DNA of 64,000 nt from Pseudomonas sp. Tri1 (GTDB lineage Bacteria; Pseudomonadota; Gammaproteobacteria; Pseudomonadales; Pseudomonadaceae). Position 1 is the stretch's first letter; each line of letters starts with the position of its first letter. The stretch is taken from assembly GCF_017968885.1 (NCBI RefSeq), contig NZ_CP072913.1, forward strand, positions 1,348,001 through 1,412,000, in the 5' to 3' direction. The notes beneath the pieces are model-generated. The model had not been told where the DNA came from. It searched no databases and saw only the letters and a list, made by a program, of their open reading frames with translations. The position numbers and the translations under genes are program-made. Positions 15,819 to 25,147 of this stretch are shown here, piece by piece.

Positions 15819-16319
15819 ATGGACGACATTACCGAACTGGCCGCTGAACTGGGCAGGCGTCTGCAGGTGCTCAATGCCCATGTGACCACGGCCGAGTCCT
15901 GCACCGGCGGCGGGATTGCCGAGGCAATCACCCGGATTCCCGGGAGTTCGGCCTGGTTCGAGGCCGGTTTCGTCACCTATTCCAATCGCCAGAAAACCCA
16001 GCAATTGAACGTGCCGGCCGAATTGTTCGAGACGGTGGGGGCGGTCAGCCGCGAGGTGGTCGAGGCCATGGTGCGCGGTGCCCAGCACAAGAGCCTGGCG
16101 CGTTTTGCCGTGGCAGTCAGCGGCGTGGCGGGGCCGGACGGTGGTTCGCCGAACAAACCGGTGGGCACGGTGTGGCTGGCCTGGGGCGTTGGCGAAACCG
16201 TCATCAGCGAGCAGCGATTCTTTCCGGGCAACCGCGACGAAGTCCGCCGACAAACGGTGAAGGCCGCGCTAGAGGGGCTGTTGCAGCATGCCGCTGGAGA
16301 AATCTCAAATCAGGGGTAG
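15819..16319 (+). CDS. pncC: CinA C-terminal family nicotinamide-nucleotide amidase
   Basis: A 166-residue single-domain CinA/PncC protein that deamidates nicotinamide mononucleotide to nicotinate mononucleotide in the NAD recycling pathway. It has the [16 protein letters not shown] motif with the catalytic Ser, and [25 protein letters not shown]. It lacks the N-terminal MoCF-like domain of full-length CinA, as is usual in Pseudomonas, where it is annotated cinA. CAGGAG precedes ATG 15819. It is the chromosomal flank of the tailocin insertion, upstream of recA. Confidence 0.92.
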   Translation: MDDITELAAELGRRLQVLNAHVTTAESCTGGGIAEAITRIPGSSAWFEAGFVTYSNRQKTQQLNVPAELFETVGAVSREVVEAMVRGAQHKSLARFAVAVSGVAGPDGGSPNKPVGTVWLAWGVGETVISEQRFFPGNRDEVRRQTVKAALEGLLQHAAGEISNQG

Positions 16320-16346
16320 GCGATCCTCAATCGCTGTGGAATAATA

Positions 16347-16362
16347 CTGGCTACTTATACAG
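16347..16362 (+). promoter_or_regulatory. LexA (SOS) box of recA
   Basis: CTGGCTACTTATACAG fits the CTG-N10-CAG LexA operator, 40 bases upstream of the recA start. The same pattern, also with a CTGG left half, precedes dinB at 35677. Confidence 0.8.
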
Positions 16363-16402
16363 GTGTTGGCCGTCAGGCCTTATTGATTACGTGAGGACTT
16401 TA

Positions 16403-17455
16403 ATGGACGACAACAAGAAGAAAGCCTTGGCTGCGGCCTTGGGTCAGATCGAACGTCAATTCGGCAAGGGTGCCGTAATGCGTATGGGCGATCAGGACCG
16501 TCAGGCTATTCCTTCCATCTCCACCGGCTCCCTGGGCCTGGACATCGCACTCGGCATCGGCGGCCTGCCAAAAGGCCGTATCGTTGAAATCTACGGTCCT
16601 GAGTCGTCCGGTAAAACCACATTGACCTTGTCCGTGATCGCCCAGGCCCAAAAAGCCGGCGCGACCTGCGCCTTCGTCGACGCCGAACACGCTCTGGACC
16701 CGGAATACGCCGGTAAACTGGGGGTCAACGTCGATGACCTGCTGGTTTCCCAGCCGGACACCGGTGAGCAGGCCCTGGAAATCACCGACATGCTGGTGCG
16801 TTCCAATGCGGTTGACGTGATCATCGTCGACTCCGTGGCGGCGCTGGTACCCAAAGCTGAAATCGAAGGTGAAATGGGCGACATGCACGTGGGCCTCCAG
16901 GCTCGCCTGATGTCCCAGGCCCTGCGCAAGATCACCGGTAACATCAAGAACGCCAACTGCCTGGTGATCTTCATCAACCAGATCCGTATGAAGATCGGCG
17001 TGATGTTCGGCAGCCCGGAAACCACCACCGGTGGTAACGCGCTGAAGTTCTACGCCTCGGTCCGCCTGGACATCCGCCGTACTGGCGCGGTGAAAGAAGG
17101 TGATGAGGTTGTCGGCAGCGAAACCCGCGTCAAGGTCGTGAAGAACAAGGTGGCTTCGCCGTTCCGCCAGGCTGAGTTCCAGATTCTTTATGGCAAGGGC
17201 ATCTACCTCAATGGCGAGATGATCGACCTGGGTGTGTTGCACGGTTTCGTCGAAAAATCCGGCGCCTGGTATGCCTACAACGGCACCAAGATCGGTCAGG
17301 GCAAGGCCAACTCGGCCAAGTTCCTGGCGGACAACCCGGAAGTTGCTGCGGCCCTCGAGAAGCAATTGCGCGACAAGCTGCTGAGCCCAGTGGCAGACGT
17401 CAAGTCGGTGGCCAATCGCGAGACTGCAGACGACCTGGCTGACGCTGACATCTGA
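16403..17455 (+). CDS. recA: Recombinase RecA
   Basis: A 350-residue RecA, the strand-exchange protein and LexA co-protease. It has the Walker A GPESSGKT, the MAW-type segment, [20 protein letters not shown], the [20 protein letters not shown] loop (L2) and an acidic C-terminus ([10 protein letters not shown]). Start ATG 16403 aligns with known RecA N-termini ([20 protein letters not shown]). A LexA box lies upstream and recX 8 bases downstream. It is directly relevant to the tailocin, since such clusters are usually induced through RecA-dependent DNA damage signalling. Confidence 0.98.
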   Translation: MDDNKKKALAAALGQIERQFGKGAVMRMGDQDRQAIPSISTGSLGLDIALGIGGLPKGRIVEIYGPESSGKTTLTLSVIAQAQKAGATCAFVDAEHALDPEYAGKLGVNVDDLLVSQPDTGEQALEITDMLVRSNAVDVIIVDSVAALVPKAEIEGEMGDMHVGLQARLMSQALRKITGNIKNANCLVIFINQIRMKIGVMFGSPETTTGGNALKFYASVRLDIRRTGAVKEGDEVVGSETRVKVVKNKVASPFRQAEFQILYGKGIYLNGEMIDLGVLHGFVEKSGAWYAYNGTKIGQGKANSAKFLADNPEVAAALEKQLRDKLLSPVADVKSVANRETADDLADADI

Positions 17456-17463
17456 TTGATTCG

Positions 17464-17931
17464 ATGACCGTCGTACTCGATACCCTCGTCGCGGTGCGAC
17501 GAACCGCGATGGACCTGCTCGCCAGGCGCGAGCACGGTCGGGTCGAGCTGACGCGTAAGTTGCGTCAGCGCGGTGCTCCCGATGAGTTGATCGACACGGC
17601 TCTCGACCGTTTGACGGAAGAGGGCCTGTTATCGGAAGCCCGCTACCTTGAGAGTTTTGTCTCTTATCGGGCCCGCTCCGGTTATGGTCCGTTACGAATT
17701 CGTGAGGAACTCGGCCAACGGGGCTTGCAACGCCCGGATATCGAACTGGCCCTGCGCGAAAGTGGTATCGATTGGCAGGAGCAACTGGCAGACACCTGGC
17801 GTCGCAAATTCTCAGGGCATTTGCCCATCGATGCACGAGAGCGTGCCAAGCAAGGGCGTTTCCTGGCGTATCGAGGGTACTCCATGGAAATGATCAACCG
17901 TTTGTTCAGCGGCCGCAGTATGGATGATTGA
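17464..17931 (+). CDS. recX: Regulatory protein RecX
   Basis: A 155-residue RecX, which binds RecA filaments and limits their activity. It has the three-helix repeats of the family: [40 protein letters not shown], and the C-terminal [17 protein letters not shown]. Its ATG is 8 bases after the recA stop, so both are expressed together, and a strong terminator follows. Confidence 0.95.
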   Translation: MTVVLDTLVAVRRTAMDLLARREHGRVELTRKLRQRGAPDELIDTALDRLTEEGLLSEARYLESFVSYRARSGYGPLRIREELGQRGLQRPDIELALRESGIDWQEQLADTWRRKFSGHLPIDARERAKQGRFLAYRGYSMEMINRLFSGRSMDD

Positions 17932-17933
17932 AC

Positions 17934-17970
17934 AAAAACGGCCCGCTATTTCGATAGCGGGCCGTTTTTT
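17934..17970. terminator. Bidirectional intrinsic terminator
   Basis: AAAAACGGCCCGCTA, a short loop, then TAGCGGGCCGTTTTTTT. The long GC-rich stem with A and T runs on each side serves recX and the convergent LOG-family gene. Confidence 0.9.
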
Positions 17971-17977
17971 TATGGTC

Positions 17978-19096
17978 TCAGGTTACCTTGATCGGCTCCC
18001 AGCTGAGGGGGCGGGGTTCGGGTGTGGGCTGGGCCCAGTTTTCCGGCAGGTTGATGTAGTCCACCAGTTCCCTCAGGCGACCGTGATCGCGGGCGTTGAA
18101 GGTAAACGCCAGTCGGGTCAAATGACTGAACTGGGCTTCGTCGTGCTCCTCGCCACTGTAGTCATGTTGATGAAAACAGTCGCTCAGGCAGAGGTCGGCA
18201 AATGCCACCTGCATCTGCTGCAGCGCCTGTTCATTGAGCTTGTGATTCATACGGATCACGAACTGGTGCTTGAGCCAGCGGCTGGAGTGGAAATTGCGGT
18301 AGAACTGGTTGATCTCTTCCACGGCCTCTTCGGCGTTGTACACCAGGCGCATCAGTTTCATGTCTGTGGGCAGGATGTAGCGGTTTTCCTCCAACTGCTC
18401 GCGGATGAAGTTCAGGGCGCCTTGCCAGAACTTGCCCCCAGGGACGTCCAGCAATACCACAGGTACCAGAGGGCTCTTGCCGGTTTGTACCAGCGTCAGG
18501 ACTTCCAACGCTTCGTCAAGGGTGCCAAAACCACCGGGGCAGAGCACCAGTGCGTCGGCCTCCTTGACGAAGAACAGTTTGCGGGTGAAGAAAAAGTGGA
18601 ACGGCAGCAGGTTCGGCGTGCCTTCGACGGTCGGGTTTGCGTGCTGTTCGAAGGGTAGGGTGATATTGAACCCAAGGCTGTGCTCCCGTCCCGCACCTTC
18701 ATGAGCTGCAGCCATGATGCCACCGCCGGCGCCGGTGATGACCATCATGTCCGAACGGGCCAGGGCCGCCCCCAGCTCTCGAGCCAAGCCATACAGTGGG
18801 TGTTCGATGGGGGTGCGGGCCGAGCCGAAGACTGTGACCTTGCGTCGGCCCTTGAACTGTTCGAGCGTGCGGAACGCATGTTCCAGTTCCCGCAGTGCCT
18901 GCAGGGTGATCTTGGCATTCCAGCGATTGTGGTCTTCCTGGGCCATGCGCAGCACGGTCAGGATCATGTCACGGTAGATGGGGAGGTTGGGGCTGTTGGG
19001 GGAGACCAGGTTGAGTTGCTCTTCGACCTTGCGTGTGAGGTCGTGGCCATGGTTCTCAAAATGACGACTGAGCAGGTCATTCGGTTTATAAGGCAT
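17978..19096 (-). CDS. LOG family protein (TIGR00730/PpnN-like)
   Basis: A 372-residue lysine decarboxylase-like LOG family protein. These enzymes are nucleotide 5-prime-monophosphate nucleosidases or phosphoribohydrolases. The PGGFGTLDE motif and GAGGGIMAAAHEGA Rossmann segment are diagnostic, with VTVFGSART as first strand. It is longer than minimal LOG proteins and shorter than E. coli PpnN, with an extra N-terminal helical part (about 85 residues) and a C-terminal extension of about 100. AAGGAGAA lies 8 bases before ATG 19096. Exact substrate not determinable here. Confidence 0.85.
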   Translation of the reverse strand: MPYKPNDLLSRHFENHGHDLTRKVEEQLNLVSPNSPNLPIYRDMILTVLRMAQEDHNRWNAKITLQALRELEHAFRTLEQFKGRRKVTVFGSARTPIEHPLYGLARELGAALARSDMMVITGAGGGIMAAAHEGAGREHSLGFNITLPFEQHANPTVEGTPNLLPFHFFFTRKLFFVKEADALVLCPGGFGTLDEALEVLTLVQTGKSPLVPVVLLDVPGGKFWQGALNFIREQLEENRYILPTDMKLMRLVYNAEEAVEEINQFYRNFHSSRWLKHQFVIRMNHKLNEQALQQMQVAFADLCLSDCFHQHDYSGEEHDEAQFSHLTRLAFTFNARDHGRLRELVDYINLPENWAQPTPEPRPLSWEPIKVT

Positions 19097-19522
19097 TCAA
19101 CTTCTCCTTCTTAACAGAACCCCGGCCCGAACGAGAGATTCGTCGGGGCCACGACACTCCATGTGTCGTTGTCATGGACGTTCGACTTGGCTCGACGCGG
19201 TCTGCAGCAAAGCGATCAAGCCATCCAACAGGTTCCGTTTTTCCCTTGGATAAAAAACAACCACACGGCAAGGTGCTGGCAGGGCAGCCTCGTTCTGCCC
19301 GATGACAAAAGATACTTCTGAATCTAGCTGATCTTCGCAGTCTTGATCATGGCGCTCAAAAGTGACCGTTGGCAACCGCTGAAACATCCCACCGCTCGTC
19401 AGATTAGCGACTGGCTACGTGCCGCTCTGATTTACTGATAACAAGCGTGCCAATGCAATTCGGCGTTCAGGGCTGGGCGCCACGCGATGGACTGATGTGG
19501 ATAGGGCATGGAGGCGGGAGAG
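19097..19522. other. Intergenic region upstream of the LOG-family gene
   Basis: About 425 bases holding the promoter of the LOG-family gene and of the small gene at 19523. Apart from a doubtful short reading frame (19172-19387, minus), no RNA gene or repeat is recognised. Confidence 0.5.
19172..19387 (-). CDS. Doubtful small hypothetical protein
   Basis: A possible 71-residue protein, co-oriented with the LOG-family gene and 75 bases upstream of it. Composition is protein-like (CRVVVFYPREKRNLLDGLIA in the second half), but no family is recognised and the sequence before ATG 19387 has only a weak Shine-Dalgarno (GCGGTGGG). It may be a leader or chance reading frame. Confidence 0.25.
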   Translation of the reverse strand: MFQRLPTVTFERHDQDCEDQLDSEVSFVIGQNEAALPAPCRVVVFYPREKRNLLDGLIALLQTASSQVERP

Positions 19523-19717
19523 ATGAACAGGGTAACTCTGGAACTCGACAGGCAGTTATACCTGACGTTGTTGGAAGCGGCTCAGGCCAATCAGGTAAGT
19601 CTTGAAGAGGAATGCTGCCGACGGCTGGAAGGCCGGACCTGGCGCTCGCGTTATTTGCAGGCGCTGGTGGCGGAACTGCGCGCCGACGATGAGCAGCGGC
19701 GCGCACGCTCGGGTTGA
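19523..19717 (+). CDS. Small hypothetical protein, ribbon-helix-helix-like
   Basis: A 64-residue protein starting MNRVTLELDRQLYLTLLEAA, then SLEEECCRRLEGR. A short beta strand followed by two helices is what a ribbon-helix-helix protein looks like, but the DNA-binding role is inference. GGGAGAG precedes ATG 19523. Its stop touches the stop of the convergent gene at 19718 with no gap. Confidence 0.55.
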   Translation: MNRVTLELDRQLYLTLLEAAQANQVSLEEECCRRLEGRTWRSRYLQALVAELRADDEQRRARSG

Positions 19718-20140
19718 TTACTTCTTGGTCTTGGCCGGTTTCGGGCAGTCCGATTCCTGGAAGCGTTCGGTCGCGACCGGACGGTTGGTTTTAACTTCGG
19801 TGAACTCGTAGCGCATGGTTGCGCCCTTGGCCATCAGCTTGCGGAAGCCTGGATTGGTGCACACCGTGGAGCCCAACTGAAAATACACGGCCTTGGGGTC
19901 AGCGCGCATTTTCTGGGCATGGCTGCTTTGTACGCTCAGGTGATTGATCAGCTCGGTGCCTTCGACGGTATAACCCTGGTCGAGAATGTCTTCATTGATC
20001 GCCCGTGGCGTACCAATGCTGCTTTGCGTGGCCACGTTCTGCAACATCTTGTTCAGTTCGAGTTCTTTCAGCGAGGCAGCCTGAGCGCTGAGGGACGTCG
20101 CCAGCAACACGGCAACGGTAGGGACGATAAGGCGCAGCAT
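19718..20140 (-). CDS. PA3611-like exported protein (quorum-sensing-regulated virulence factor family)
   Basis: A 140-residue secreted or periplasmic protein. The N-terminus MLRLIVPTVAVLLATSLSAQ with A-Q-A at the cleavage site is a signal peptide. The mature part resembles PA3611 of P. aeruginosa, a family named for quorum-sensing regulation; its location near recA also matches P. aeruginosa. Two Cys (STVCTN and ESDCPK) could form a disulphide. ATG 20140 is chosen because it begins the signal peptide; the longer frame crosses the promoter region. Molecular function unknown. Confidence 0.75.
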   Translation of the reverse strand: MLRLIVPTVAVLLATSLSAQAASLKELELNKMLQNVATQSSIGTPRAINEDILDQGYTVEGTELINHLSVQSSHAQKMRADPKAVYFQLGSTVCTNPGFRKLMAKGATMRYEFTEVKTNRPVATERFQESDCPKPAKTKK

Positions 20141-20322
20141 GAAACTCTCCTGGTTCAGTGACTGGTGGTTCGACCGATCACATGACTGTGCGTTCAGTGG
20201 CGGGAAATTATAGGGGAGCCTGGGCGAGCGGTACAGGCTTGCAGGCTCTGGTAGACTGCCGGCATTCATTGCCTTGCCCGAGTGTTGTTTGTGAGTTTTC
20301 CTGTCTGTCGGCGTCGCCCACG

Positions 20323-21069
20323 ATGAAACATGCCCCTAACGCCGTAGCTCGCCTGCGCGACCAGCGCATCGATGAAGGTATCAAGCCGATCCAGGCCCGT
20401 GGCTGGCGTGCGCCCCGTTGCAGCGCTTGCCGGGTGATCGAAAGCCATTGCCTGTGCGCCTGGCGACCGAGCGTCGAGACCCGTTCCGGGGTTTGCCTGA
20501 TCATGACCAACAAGGAAGTGTTCAAGCCGAGCAACACCGGTTGGCTGATTGCCGACGTGGTGCGCGACAATCACGCGTTCATCTGGTCGCGTACCGAAGT
20601 CGACGAGCAACTGCTGGCGCTGCTCAATGACCCGCAATGGCAGCCGTACCTGGTGTTTCCCGGTGAATACGTCGAGCCGTCGCGGGTCACCCACACAGTC
20701 GATCTCGAGCATGGCAAGCGTCCGCTGTTCATTCTACTGGACGCGACCTGGACGGAGGCGCGCAAGATTTTCCGCAAAAGCCCGTACTTTGATCGCTTGC
20801 CGATCCTCAGCCTGCTGCCCGACAAGCTGTCGCGCTATCGCTTGCGCCGTTCTACCCGCAGTGAGCACCTGTGCACCGCCGAAGTGGCGGCGTTGTGTCT
20901 GGAGCTGGCAGGGGACAGCGACGCGGCCTCGGCCCTGGATGCCTATTTCGATGTGTTCAGCCAGCACTACCTGGGCGCCAAATGCCAGCAGGAGCTGAAT
21001 GTATCGACCCCGGCTCACGCCGAGTTGCAACCCTTTATCCGTAAGGCGCACGCAGTATTGGCCCAATAG
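20323..21069 (+). CDS. DTW-domain tRNA-uridine aminocarboxypropyltransferase (TapT-like)
   Basis: A 248-residue DTW-domain protein. Family members (E. coli TapT/YfiP) add an aminocarboxypropyl group from SAM to uridine 47 of tRNA. Visible are the zinc-type cysteines (RCSACRVIESHCLC near residue 30), ILLDATWTEARKIF carrying the D-x-T-W motif, and RLRRSTRSEHLCTAE. ATG 20323 is preferred; the longer frame runs into the divergent promoter. Confidence 0.85.
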   Translation: MKHAPNAVARLRDQRIDEGIKPIQARGWRAPRCSACRVIESHCLCAWRPSVETRSGVCLIMTNKEVFKPSNTGWLIADVVRDNHAFIWSRTEVDEQLLALLNDPQWQPYLVFPGEYVEPSRVTHTVDLEHGKRPLFILLDATWTEARKIFRKSPYFDRLPILSLLPDKLSRYRLRRSTRSEHLCTAEVAALCLELAGDSDAASALDAYFDVFSQHYLGAKCQQELNVSTPAHAELQPFIRKAHAVLAQ

Positions 21070-21283
21070 TGGCCCATACTGCACACGGTACCGGCCGTGC
21101 TGCTTGACCACCCCGGCTTCGCTGGGCATGCTTGGCGCCGACCAGGGTGCGGCCCAAGTTTGAGACGCTGTGTTTGGCGTTGAACCTGCCCCTGTGGATA
21201 TCGCTGTTTGGCGGTGTCTTGAGTTGTTTTGGCGAGGCGCGAATGCATCGGGCCTGCCATTAAAAAACAGGATCATTTTAAAA

Positions 21284-21937
21284 ATGGCCACATACGAAAT
21301 CCTGATTGCCGATGACCACCCGCTCTTTCGCAGCGCGTTGCGTCAGGCAGTGACCCTGGGCCTGGGCCCGGATGTCCGGCTGACGGAGGTGGCCAGTATC
21401 GCGGAGCTGGAAGCCCGCTTGACCGAAAAGGCCGACTGGGACCTGGTACTGCTGGACTTGAACATGCCGGGTGCATACGGTTTTTCAGGATTGGTGCTGT
21501 TACGTGGCCAATATCCGCAGATCCCCGTGGTGATGGTTTCGGCCCAGGAAGAAGCTTCGGTGATGGTCAAGGCCCGCGAATTTGGCGCCAGTGGATTCAT
21601 TCCTAAATCCAGCTCCTTGGAAAATATCCAGCAGGCGGTGAAAACCGTGCTCAATGGCGACGTATCCTGGCCGCCCCAGGCGTTCGAAGCGGTCAGCGTA
21701 TCCGCGGAAGCCAAGGCCGCCAGCGAAGGCCTGGCCAGCCTCACGCCGCAGCAGTTCCGGGTGTTGACCATGGTCTGCGAAGGCTTGCTGAACAAGCAGA
21801 TCGCCTACGAGCTGAACGTTTCGGAAGCCACCATCAAGGCCCATGTCACGGCGATTTTTCGTAAGCTGAATGTGCGAACCCGGACCCAGGCGGCCTTGCT
21901 GTTGCAACAACTTGAGTCAATTTCACCGCAGCCTTAG
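21284..21937 (+). CDS. erdR: LuxR-type response regulator ErdR
   Basis: A 217-residue two-component response regulator. The receiver domain has the acidic pair in IADDHPLFR, the phosphorylated Asp in LVLLDLNMPG and the Lys of GFIPKSSS. The C-terminal LuxR helix-turn-helix reads LTPQQFRVLTMVCEGLLNKQ and IAYELNVSEATIKAHVTAIF. The neighbour dgkA follows as in P. aeruginosa (erdR PA3604, dgkA PA3603), where ErdR controls acsA and ethanol oxidation genes. Name by sequence and synteny. Confidence 0.88.
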   Translation: MATYEILIADDHPLFRSALRQAVTLGLGPDVRLTEVASIAELEARLTEKADWDLVLLDLNMPGAYGFSGLVLLRGQYPQIPVVMVSAQEEASVMVKAREFGASGFIPKSSSLENIQQAVKTVLNGDVSWPPQAFEAVSVSAEAKAASEGLASLTPQQFRVLTMVCEGLLNKQIAYELNVSEATIKAHVTAIFRKLNVRTRTQAALLLQQLESISPQP

Positions 21938-22008
21938 TGCGTTTGTTCACGCTTTTTTGACTGGGTTTGAATTAGCTTCTCCACTCCTTTCGATCAGTTG
22001 CCTACTCT

Positions 22009-22371
22009 ATGTCACCTTTTAAAGGCCAAACCGGCCTGAAACGCATCCTCAATGCCTCTGGCTATTCCTTGGACGGGCTGCGTGCCGCTTTTGTCGGCGA
22101 AGCAGCGTTCCGCCAGCTGGTCCTGCTCAACGTTGTCCTGGTTCCGTTGTCGTTCTTTCTGAATGTCAGCCGTGTCGAGCAGGCGCTGCTGATTGCGGTC
22201 TGCCTGCTGGCGCTGATCGTGGAGTTGCTCAACTCGGCGGTGGAGGCGGCTATCGACCGCATCTCCCTGGAATTGCACCCATTGTCGAAAAACGCCAAGG
22301 ACATGGGCAGTGCTGCCCAACTCGTCGCCCTGACGATGATTGCGTTGGTGTGGGGCGTGATTTTGCTTTAA
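22009..22371 (+). CDS. dgkA: Diacylglycerol kinase
   Basis: A 120-residue integral membrane kinase that phosphorylates diacylglycerol to phosphatidic acid, recycling lipid from phosphoglycerol transfer reactions. Three membrane helices are visible, with the signature IVELLNSAVEAAIDRIS carrying the catalytic Glu and Asp. It lies after erdR and convergent to finR, with only 4 bases between stops. Confidence 0.95.
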   Translation: MSPFKGQTGLKRILNASGYSLDGLRAAFVGEAAFRQLVLLNVVLVPLSFFLNVSRVEQALLIAVCLLALIVELLNSAVEAAIDRISLELHPLSKNAKDMGSAAQLVALTMIALVWGVILL

Positions 22372-22375
22372 CCCA

Positions 22376-23302
22376 TCAGGCTATGGCCGGCAGCACGATT
22401 TCGTCGCTGCGCTGCACCCCGGCGGTGAAGGCTCGGCACAGTTCGAGGAATTCGCGCATGGCCGATGTCTGATATTTCTGTTTATGCCAGATGAAATAAA
22501 ACTGCCGCGCCAGGTCCATGTCCGGGGTTTCCACCGCGACAAGGCTGCCGCGGCGGAAGGCGTCGCGCAGGGCCAGGCGTGAGATGCAGCCGATCCCCAA
22601 GCCCGACTCCACGGCTCGCTTGATGGCTTCGGTGTGTTCCAGCTCCAGGCGGATGTTCAGCGCGCTGCGATGGTGGCGCATGGCTTGGTCGAAGGTCAGG
22701 CGTGTGCCGGAACCTTGTTCCCGGAGAATCCACGCTTCATGAGTCAGTTCCTCCATGGTCGCGTGGCCGCGCTTGGCCAGCGGGTGTTGCGGTGCGCAGA
22801 ACACCACCAGTTCGTCCTCGACCCAGCTTTGCACCTCGATGTCTGGATGGCTGCAGTCACCTTCGATTAGACCCAGATCAATTTCATAGTGGGCAACCTG
22901 GTGCACGATATTGGCAGTGTTCTGCACGTGCAGCTTCACTTGGCTTTCCGGATGGCGCTGCATGAAGCCGCCGATCAACAGGGTCGCCAGGTAATTGCCG
23001 ATGGTCAGCGTGGCTCCGACCGCCAGTGAGCCGAAACCGGACTTGCCATTGAGCAGGTCTTCGATCTCCTTGGCCTGGTCCAGCAGCGCCACGGCCTGGG
23101 GCAACAGCTGTTTGCCCAGGGCGTTGAGGCTCAGGCGTTTGCCGGCGCGGTCGAACAACTGGCAACTGGATTGGCGCTCCAGTTCGGTGATGGAGGTGCT
23201 GGCGGCCGACTGTGACAGATTGAGCAGGCCCGCAGCACGGGACACACTCTCTTGCTGAGCGACGGCGACGAAGACTTGAAGTTGACGGAGAGTAAATCGC
23301 AT
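22376..23302 (-). CDS. finR: LysR-type regulator FinR
   Basis: A 308-residue LysR family regulator. The N-terminal helix-turn-helix reads MRFTLRQLQVFVAVAQQESV followed by SRAAGLLNLSQSAASTSITE, and the substrate-binding domain covers the rest. It is divergent from fpr with a 122-base gap. In P. putida and P. aeruginosa the gene at this position, FinR, activates fpr under oxidative and iron stress. ATG 23302 is chosen because it starts the conserved helix-turn-helix; the upstream extension is not conserved-looking. Confidence 0.88.
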   Translation of the reverse strand: MRFTLRQLQVFVAVAQQESVSRAAGLLNLSQSAASTSITELERQSSCQLFDRAGKRLSLNALGKQLLPQAVALLDQAKEIEDLLNGKSGFGSLAVGATLTIGNYLATLLIGGFMQRHPESQVKLHVQNTANIVHQVAHYEIDLGLIEGDCSHPDIEVQSWVEDELVVFCAPQHPLAKRGHATMEELTHEAWILREQGSGTRLTFDQAMRHHRSALNIRLELEHTEAIKRAVESGLGIGCISRLALRDAFRRGSLVAVETPDMDLARQFYFIWHKQKYQTSAMREFLELCRAFTAGVQRSDEIVLPAIA

Positions 23303-23424
23303 ATCGATATAACCGATAACCCTTATCTTAATAATCCATTTAACAGATATTGTCGCCGCCATTAGAATGCGATGCAATTGCGCAAATTAACGACGCAGGC
23401 ATCATTCCCCAGGAGTCACCGTAC
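23303..23424. promoter_or_regulatory. Divergent finR/fpr control region
   Basis: The 122-base gap is AT-rich near finR (CCTTATCTTAATAATCC) and ends with AGGAG before the fpr ATG. FinR is expected to bind here by analogy with P. putida; the exact operator cannot be placed from sequence alone. Confidence 0.5.
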
Positions 23425-24204
23425 ATGAGCAACATGAACCACGAGCGTGTCCTCAGTGTTCATCACTGGAACGACACTCTGTTCAGCTTCAAGTGCACCC
23501 GCGATCCGGGCCTGCGCTTTGAGAACGGCCAGTTCGTGATGATCGGCCTGCAACAGCCCAACGGCCGCCCGCTCATGCGCGCTTACTCGATTGCCAGCCC
23601 GAACTGGGAAGAGCATCTGGAGTTCTTCAGCATCAAGGTACCTGACGGTCCGCTGACTTCCCAGTTGCAACACCTGAAGGAAGGCGACGAGATCATCATC
23701 AGCAAGAAGCCTACAGGCACGCTGGTGTTGGACGACCTCAAGCCTGGCAAGCATTTGTACCTGCTCAGCACCGGCACCGGCCTGGCGCCGTTCATGAGCG
23801 TTATCCAGGATCCGGAAACCTACGAGCGTTTCGAAAAAGTGATCCTGTGCCACGGCGTGCGTTACGTCAACGAAGTCGCCTACCGCGAATTCATCACCGA
23901 GCACTTGCCGCAGAACGAGTTCTTCGGCGAAGCGCTGCGTGAAAAGCTGATCTACTACCCGACCGTGACACGCGAACCGTTCGAGAACGAAGGTCGCCTG
24001 ACCGACCTGATGCGCAGCGGCAAGCTGTTCCGCGACATCGGCCTGCCGCCGATCAACCCGCAGGACGACCGCGCCATGTTGTGCGGCAGCCCGAGCATGC
24101 TCGACGAGACCAGCGAAGTGCTCAACAGCTTCGGCCTGACCGTTTCGCCGCGTATGCGTGAGCCGGGTGACTACCTGATCGAGCGGGCGTTTGTAGAGAA
24201 GTAA
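23425..24204 (+). CDS. fpr: Ferredoxin-NADP reductase
   Basis: A 259-residue FAD enzyme that moves electrons between NADPH and ferredoxin or flavodoxin, important in oxidative stress and iron-sulphur repair. It has the FAD motif RAYSIASPNW, the NADP-binding STGTGLAPFMSVI, and CGSPSMLDE near the C-terminus. AGGAG precedes ATG 23425. Regulated by divergently encoded FinR in relatives. Confidence 0.95.
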   Translation: MSNMNHERVLSVHHWNDTLFSFKCTRDPGLRFENGQFVMIGLQQPNGRPLMRAYSIASPNWEEHLEFFSIKVPDGPLTSQLQHLKEGDEIIISKKPTGTLVLDDLKPGKHLYLLSTGTGLAPFMSVIQDPETYERFEKVILCHGVRYVNEVAYREFITEHLPQNEFFGEALREKLIYYPTVTREPFENEGRLTDLMRSGKLFRDIGLPPINPQDDRAMLCGSPSMLDETSEVLNSFGLTVSPRMREPGDYLIERAFVEK

Positions 24205-24231
24205 GCTGTATTTGTGGCGACTGATAGATCG

Positions 24232-24330
24232 CCATCGCGAGCAAGCTCACTCCCACAGGGTTTGTATTCAGTCATATCTTGTGAGCAACCCAGATCAAGT
24301 GTGGGAGCGAGCTTGCTCGCGATGGCAGCG
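24232..24330. repeat. Paired REP element downstream of fpr
   Basis: Two REP copies in outward order: CATCGCGAGCAAGCTCACTC near 24233 and TGTGGGAGCGAGCTTGCTCG at 24300. One copy has a single base change (CTCACTCC). Confidence 0.8.
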
Positions 24331-24353
24331 ACTCGATCCAACAGTTAGCCCAC

Positions 24354-24395
24354 AAAAAAGCCCGCGCCGCCTGATGAAGGCCGCGCGGGCTTTTT
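24354..24395. terminator. Intrinsic terminator between fpr and trmO
   Basis: AAAAAAGCCCGCGC, a loop of about 15 bases, then GCGCGGGCTTTTT. It can act for both convergent genes. Confidence 0.88.
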
Positions 24396-24407
24396 CGTTT
24401 CCGGGTT

Positions 24408-25106
24408 TTATTTAACCGCAGGAACGACTTCCAACACCCGGATCAACCCCGGCTGCGGGTAATGCCAGCGAACGTCCAGGTCCCAGAACTGCGCGCCATA
24501 TTCTCGCTCGGCTGTAGGAGTCTGGTACGCCGGGCGTGGGTCTTGGGCCAGGCATTGTTCAATCAGCGCCACCAAGGGCTCTTGCAGGCGCGAGGCGTGC
24601 TCTTGGGCTTGCAGCAGGGCGGTATCCGCCCATTGCACAGGGATCAGCTCAGGCGCGGCACTGGCGATGTTGTTGGACGCCGAATCGATGATGTCGGCGT
24701 AGGGGACGTAGGGCTTGATGTCCAGCACAGGCGTGCCATCCAGCAAATCGATGCCCGAGATCCACAGGCGTGCGGCTTCGACCCGTTCCAGCTTCACCAC
24801 CGACTGGCCGATGCCGTTGGGACGGTGGGTGGCGCGGGTGGCGAATACCCCCATGGACTTATTGCCGCCCAGGCGCGGCGGACGGACTTTCAAGCGTGGC
24901 TTGTCTTCCAGGGCCTGATGGAACAGAAATAGCAGCCAGATGTGACTGACCTGCTCCAACCCCTGTACCGCATCACCCTGGTCGAACGGCGCCACCAGTT
25001 CCAGCACGCCGCGCGCGGCCGGGGCCAGTTGCGGTTGGCGGGGGATGGCGAACTTCTCCTTGAAGCAGGAGCGAACGAAGCCGATGGGGGAGACGTTGTA
25101 GGTCAT
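24408..25106 (-). CDS. trmO: tRNA (N6-threonylcarbamoyladenosine37-N6)-methyltransferase TrmO
   Basis: A 232-residue TrmO (TsaA/YaeB) enzyme that methylates t6A37 of threonine tRNA with SAM. The N-terminal VSPIGFVRSCFKEKFAIPRQ and the ATRATHRPNGIGQSVVKLE segment are hallmarks; the C-terminal domain contains DPRPAYQ. ATG 25106 is chosen because it starts the conserved beta-barrel; upstream sequence runs into a palindromic repeat. Confidence 0.93.
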   Translation of the reverse strand: MTYNVSPIGFVRSCFKEKFAIPRQPQLAPAARGVLELVAPFDQGDAVQGLEQVSHIWLLFLFHQALEDKPRLKVRPPRLGGNKSMGVFATRATHRPNGIGQSVVKLERVEAARLWISGIDLLDGTPVLDIKPYVPYADIIDSASNNIASAAPELIPVQWADTALLQAQEHASRLQEPLVALIEQCLAQDPRPAYQTPTAEREYGAQFWDLDVRWHYPQPGLIRVLEVVPAVK

Positions 25107-25147
25107 GGGTTGGGATCGAAAAGAGGTAGATGGGATGATAGTAGATC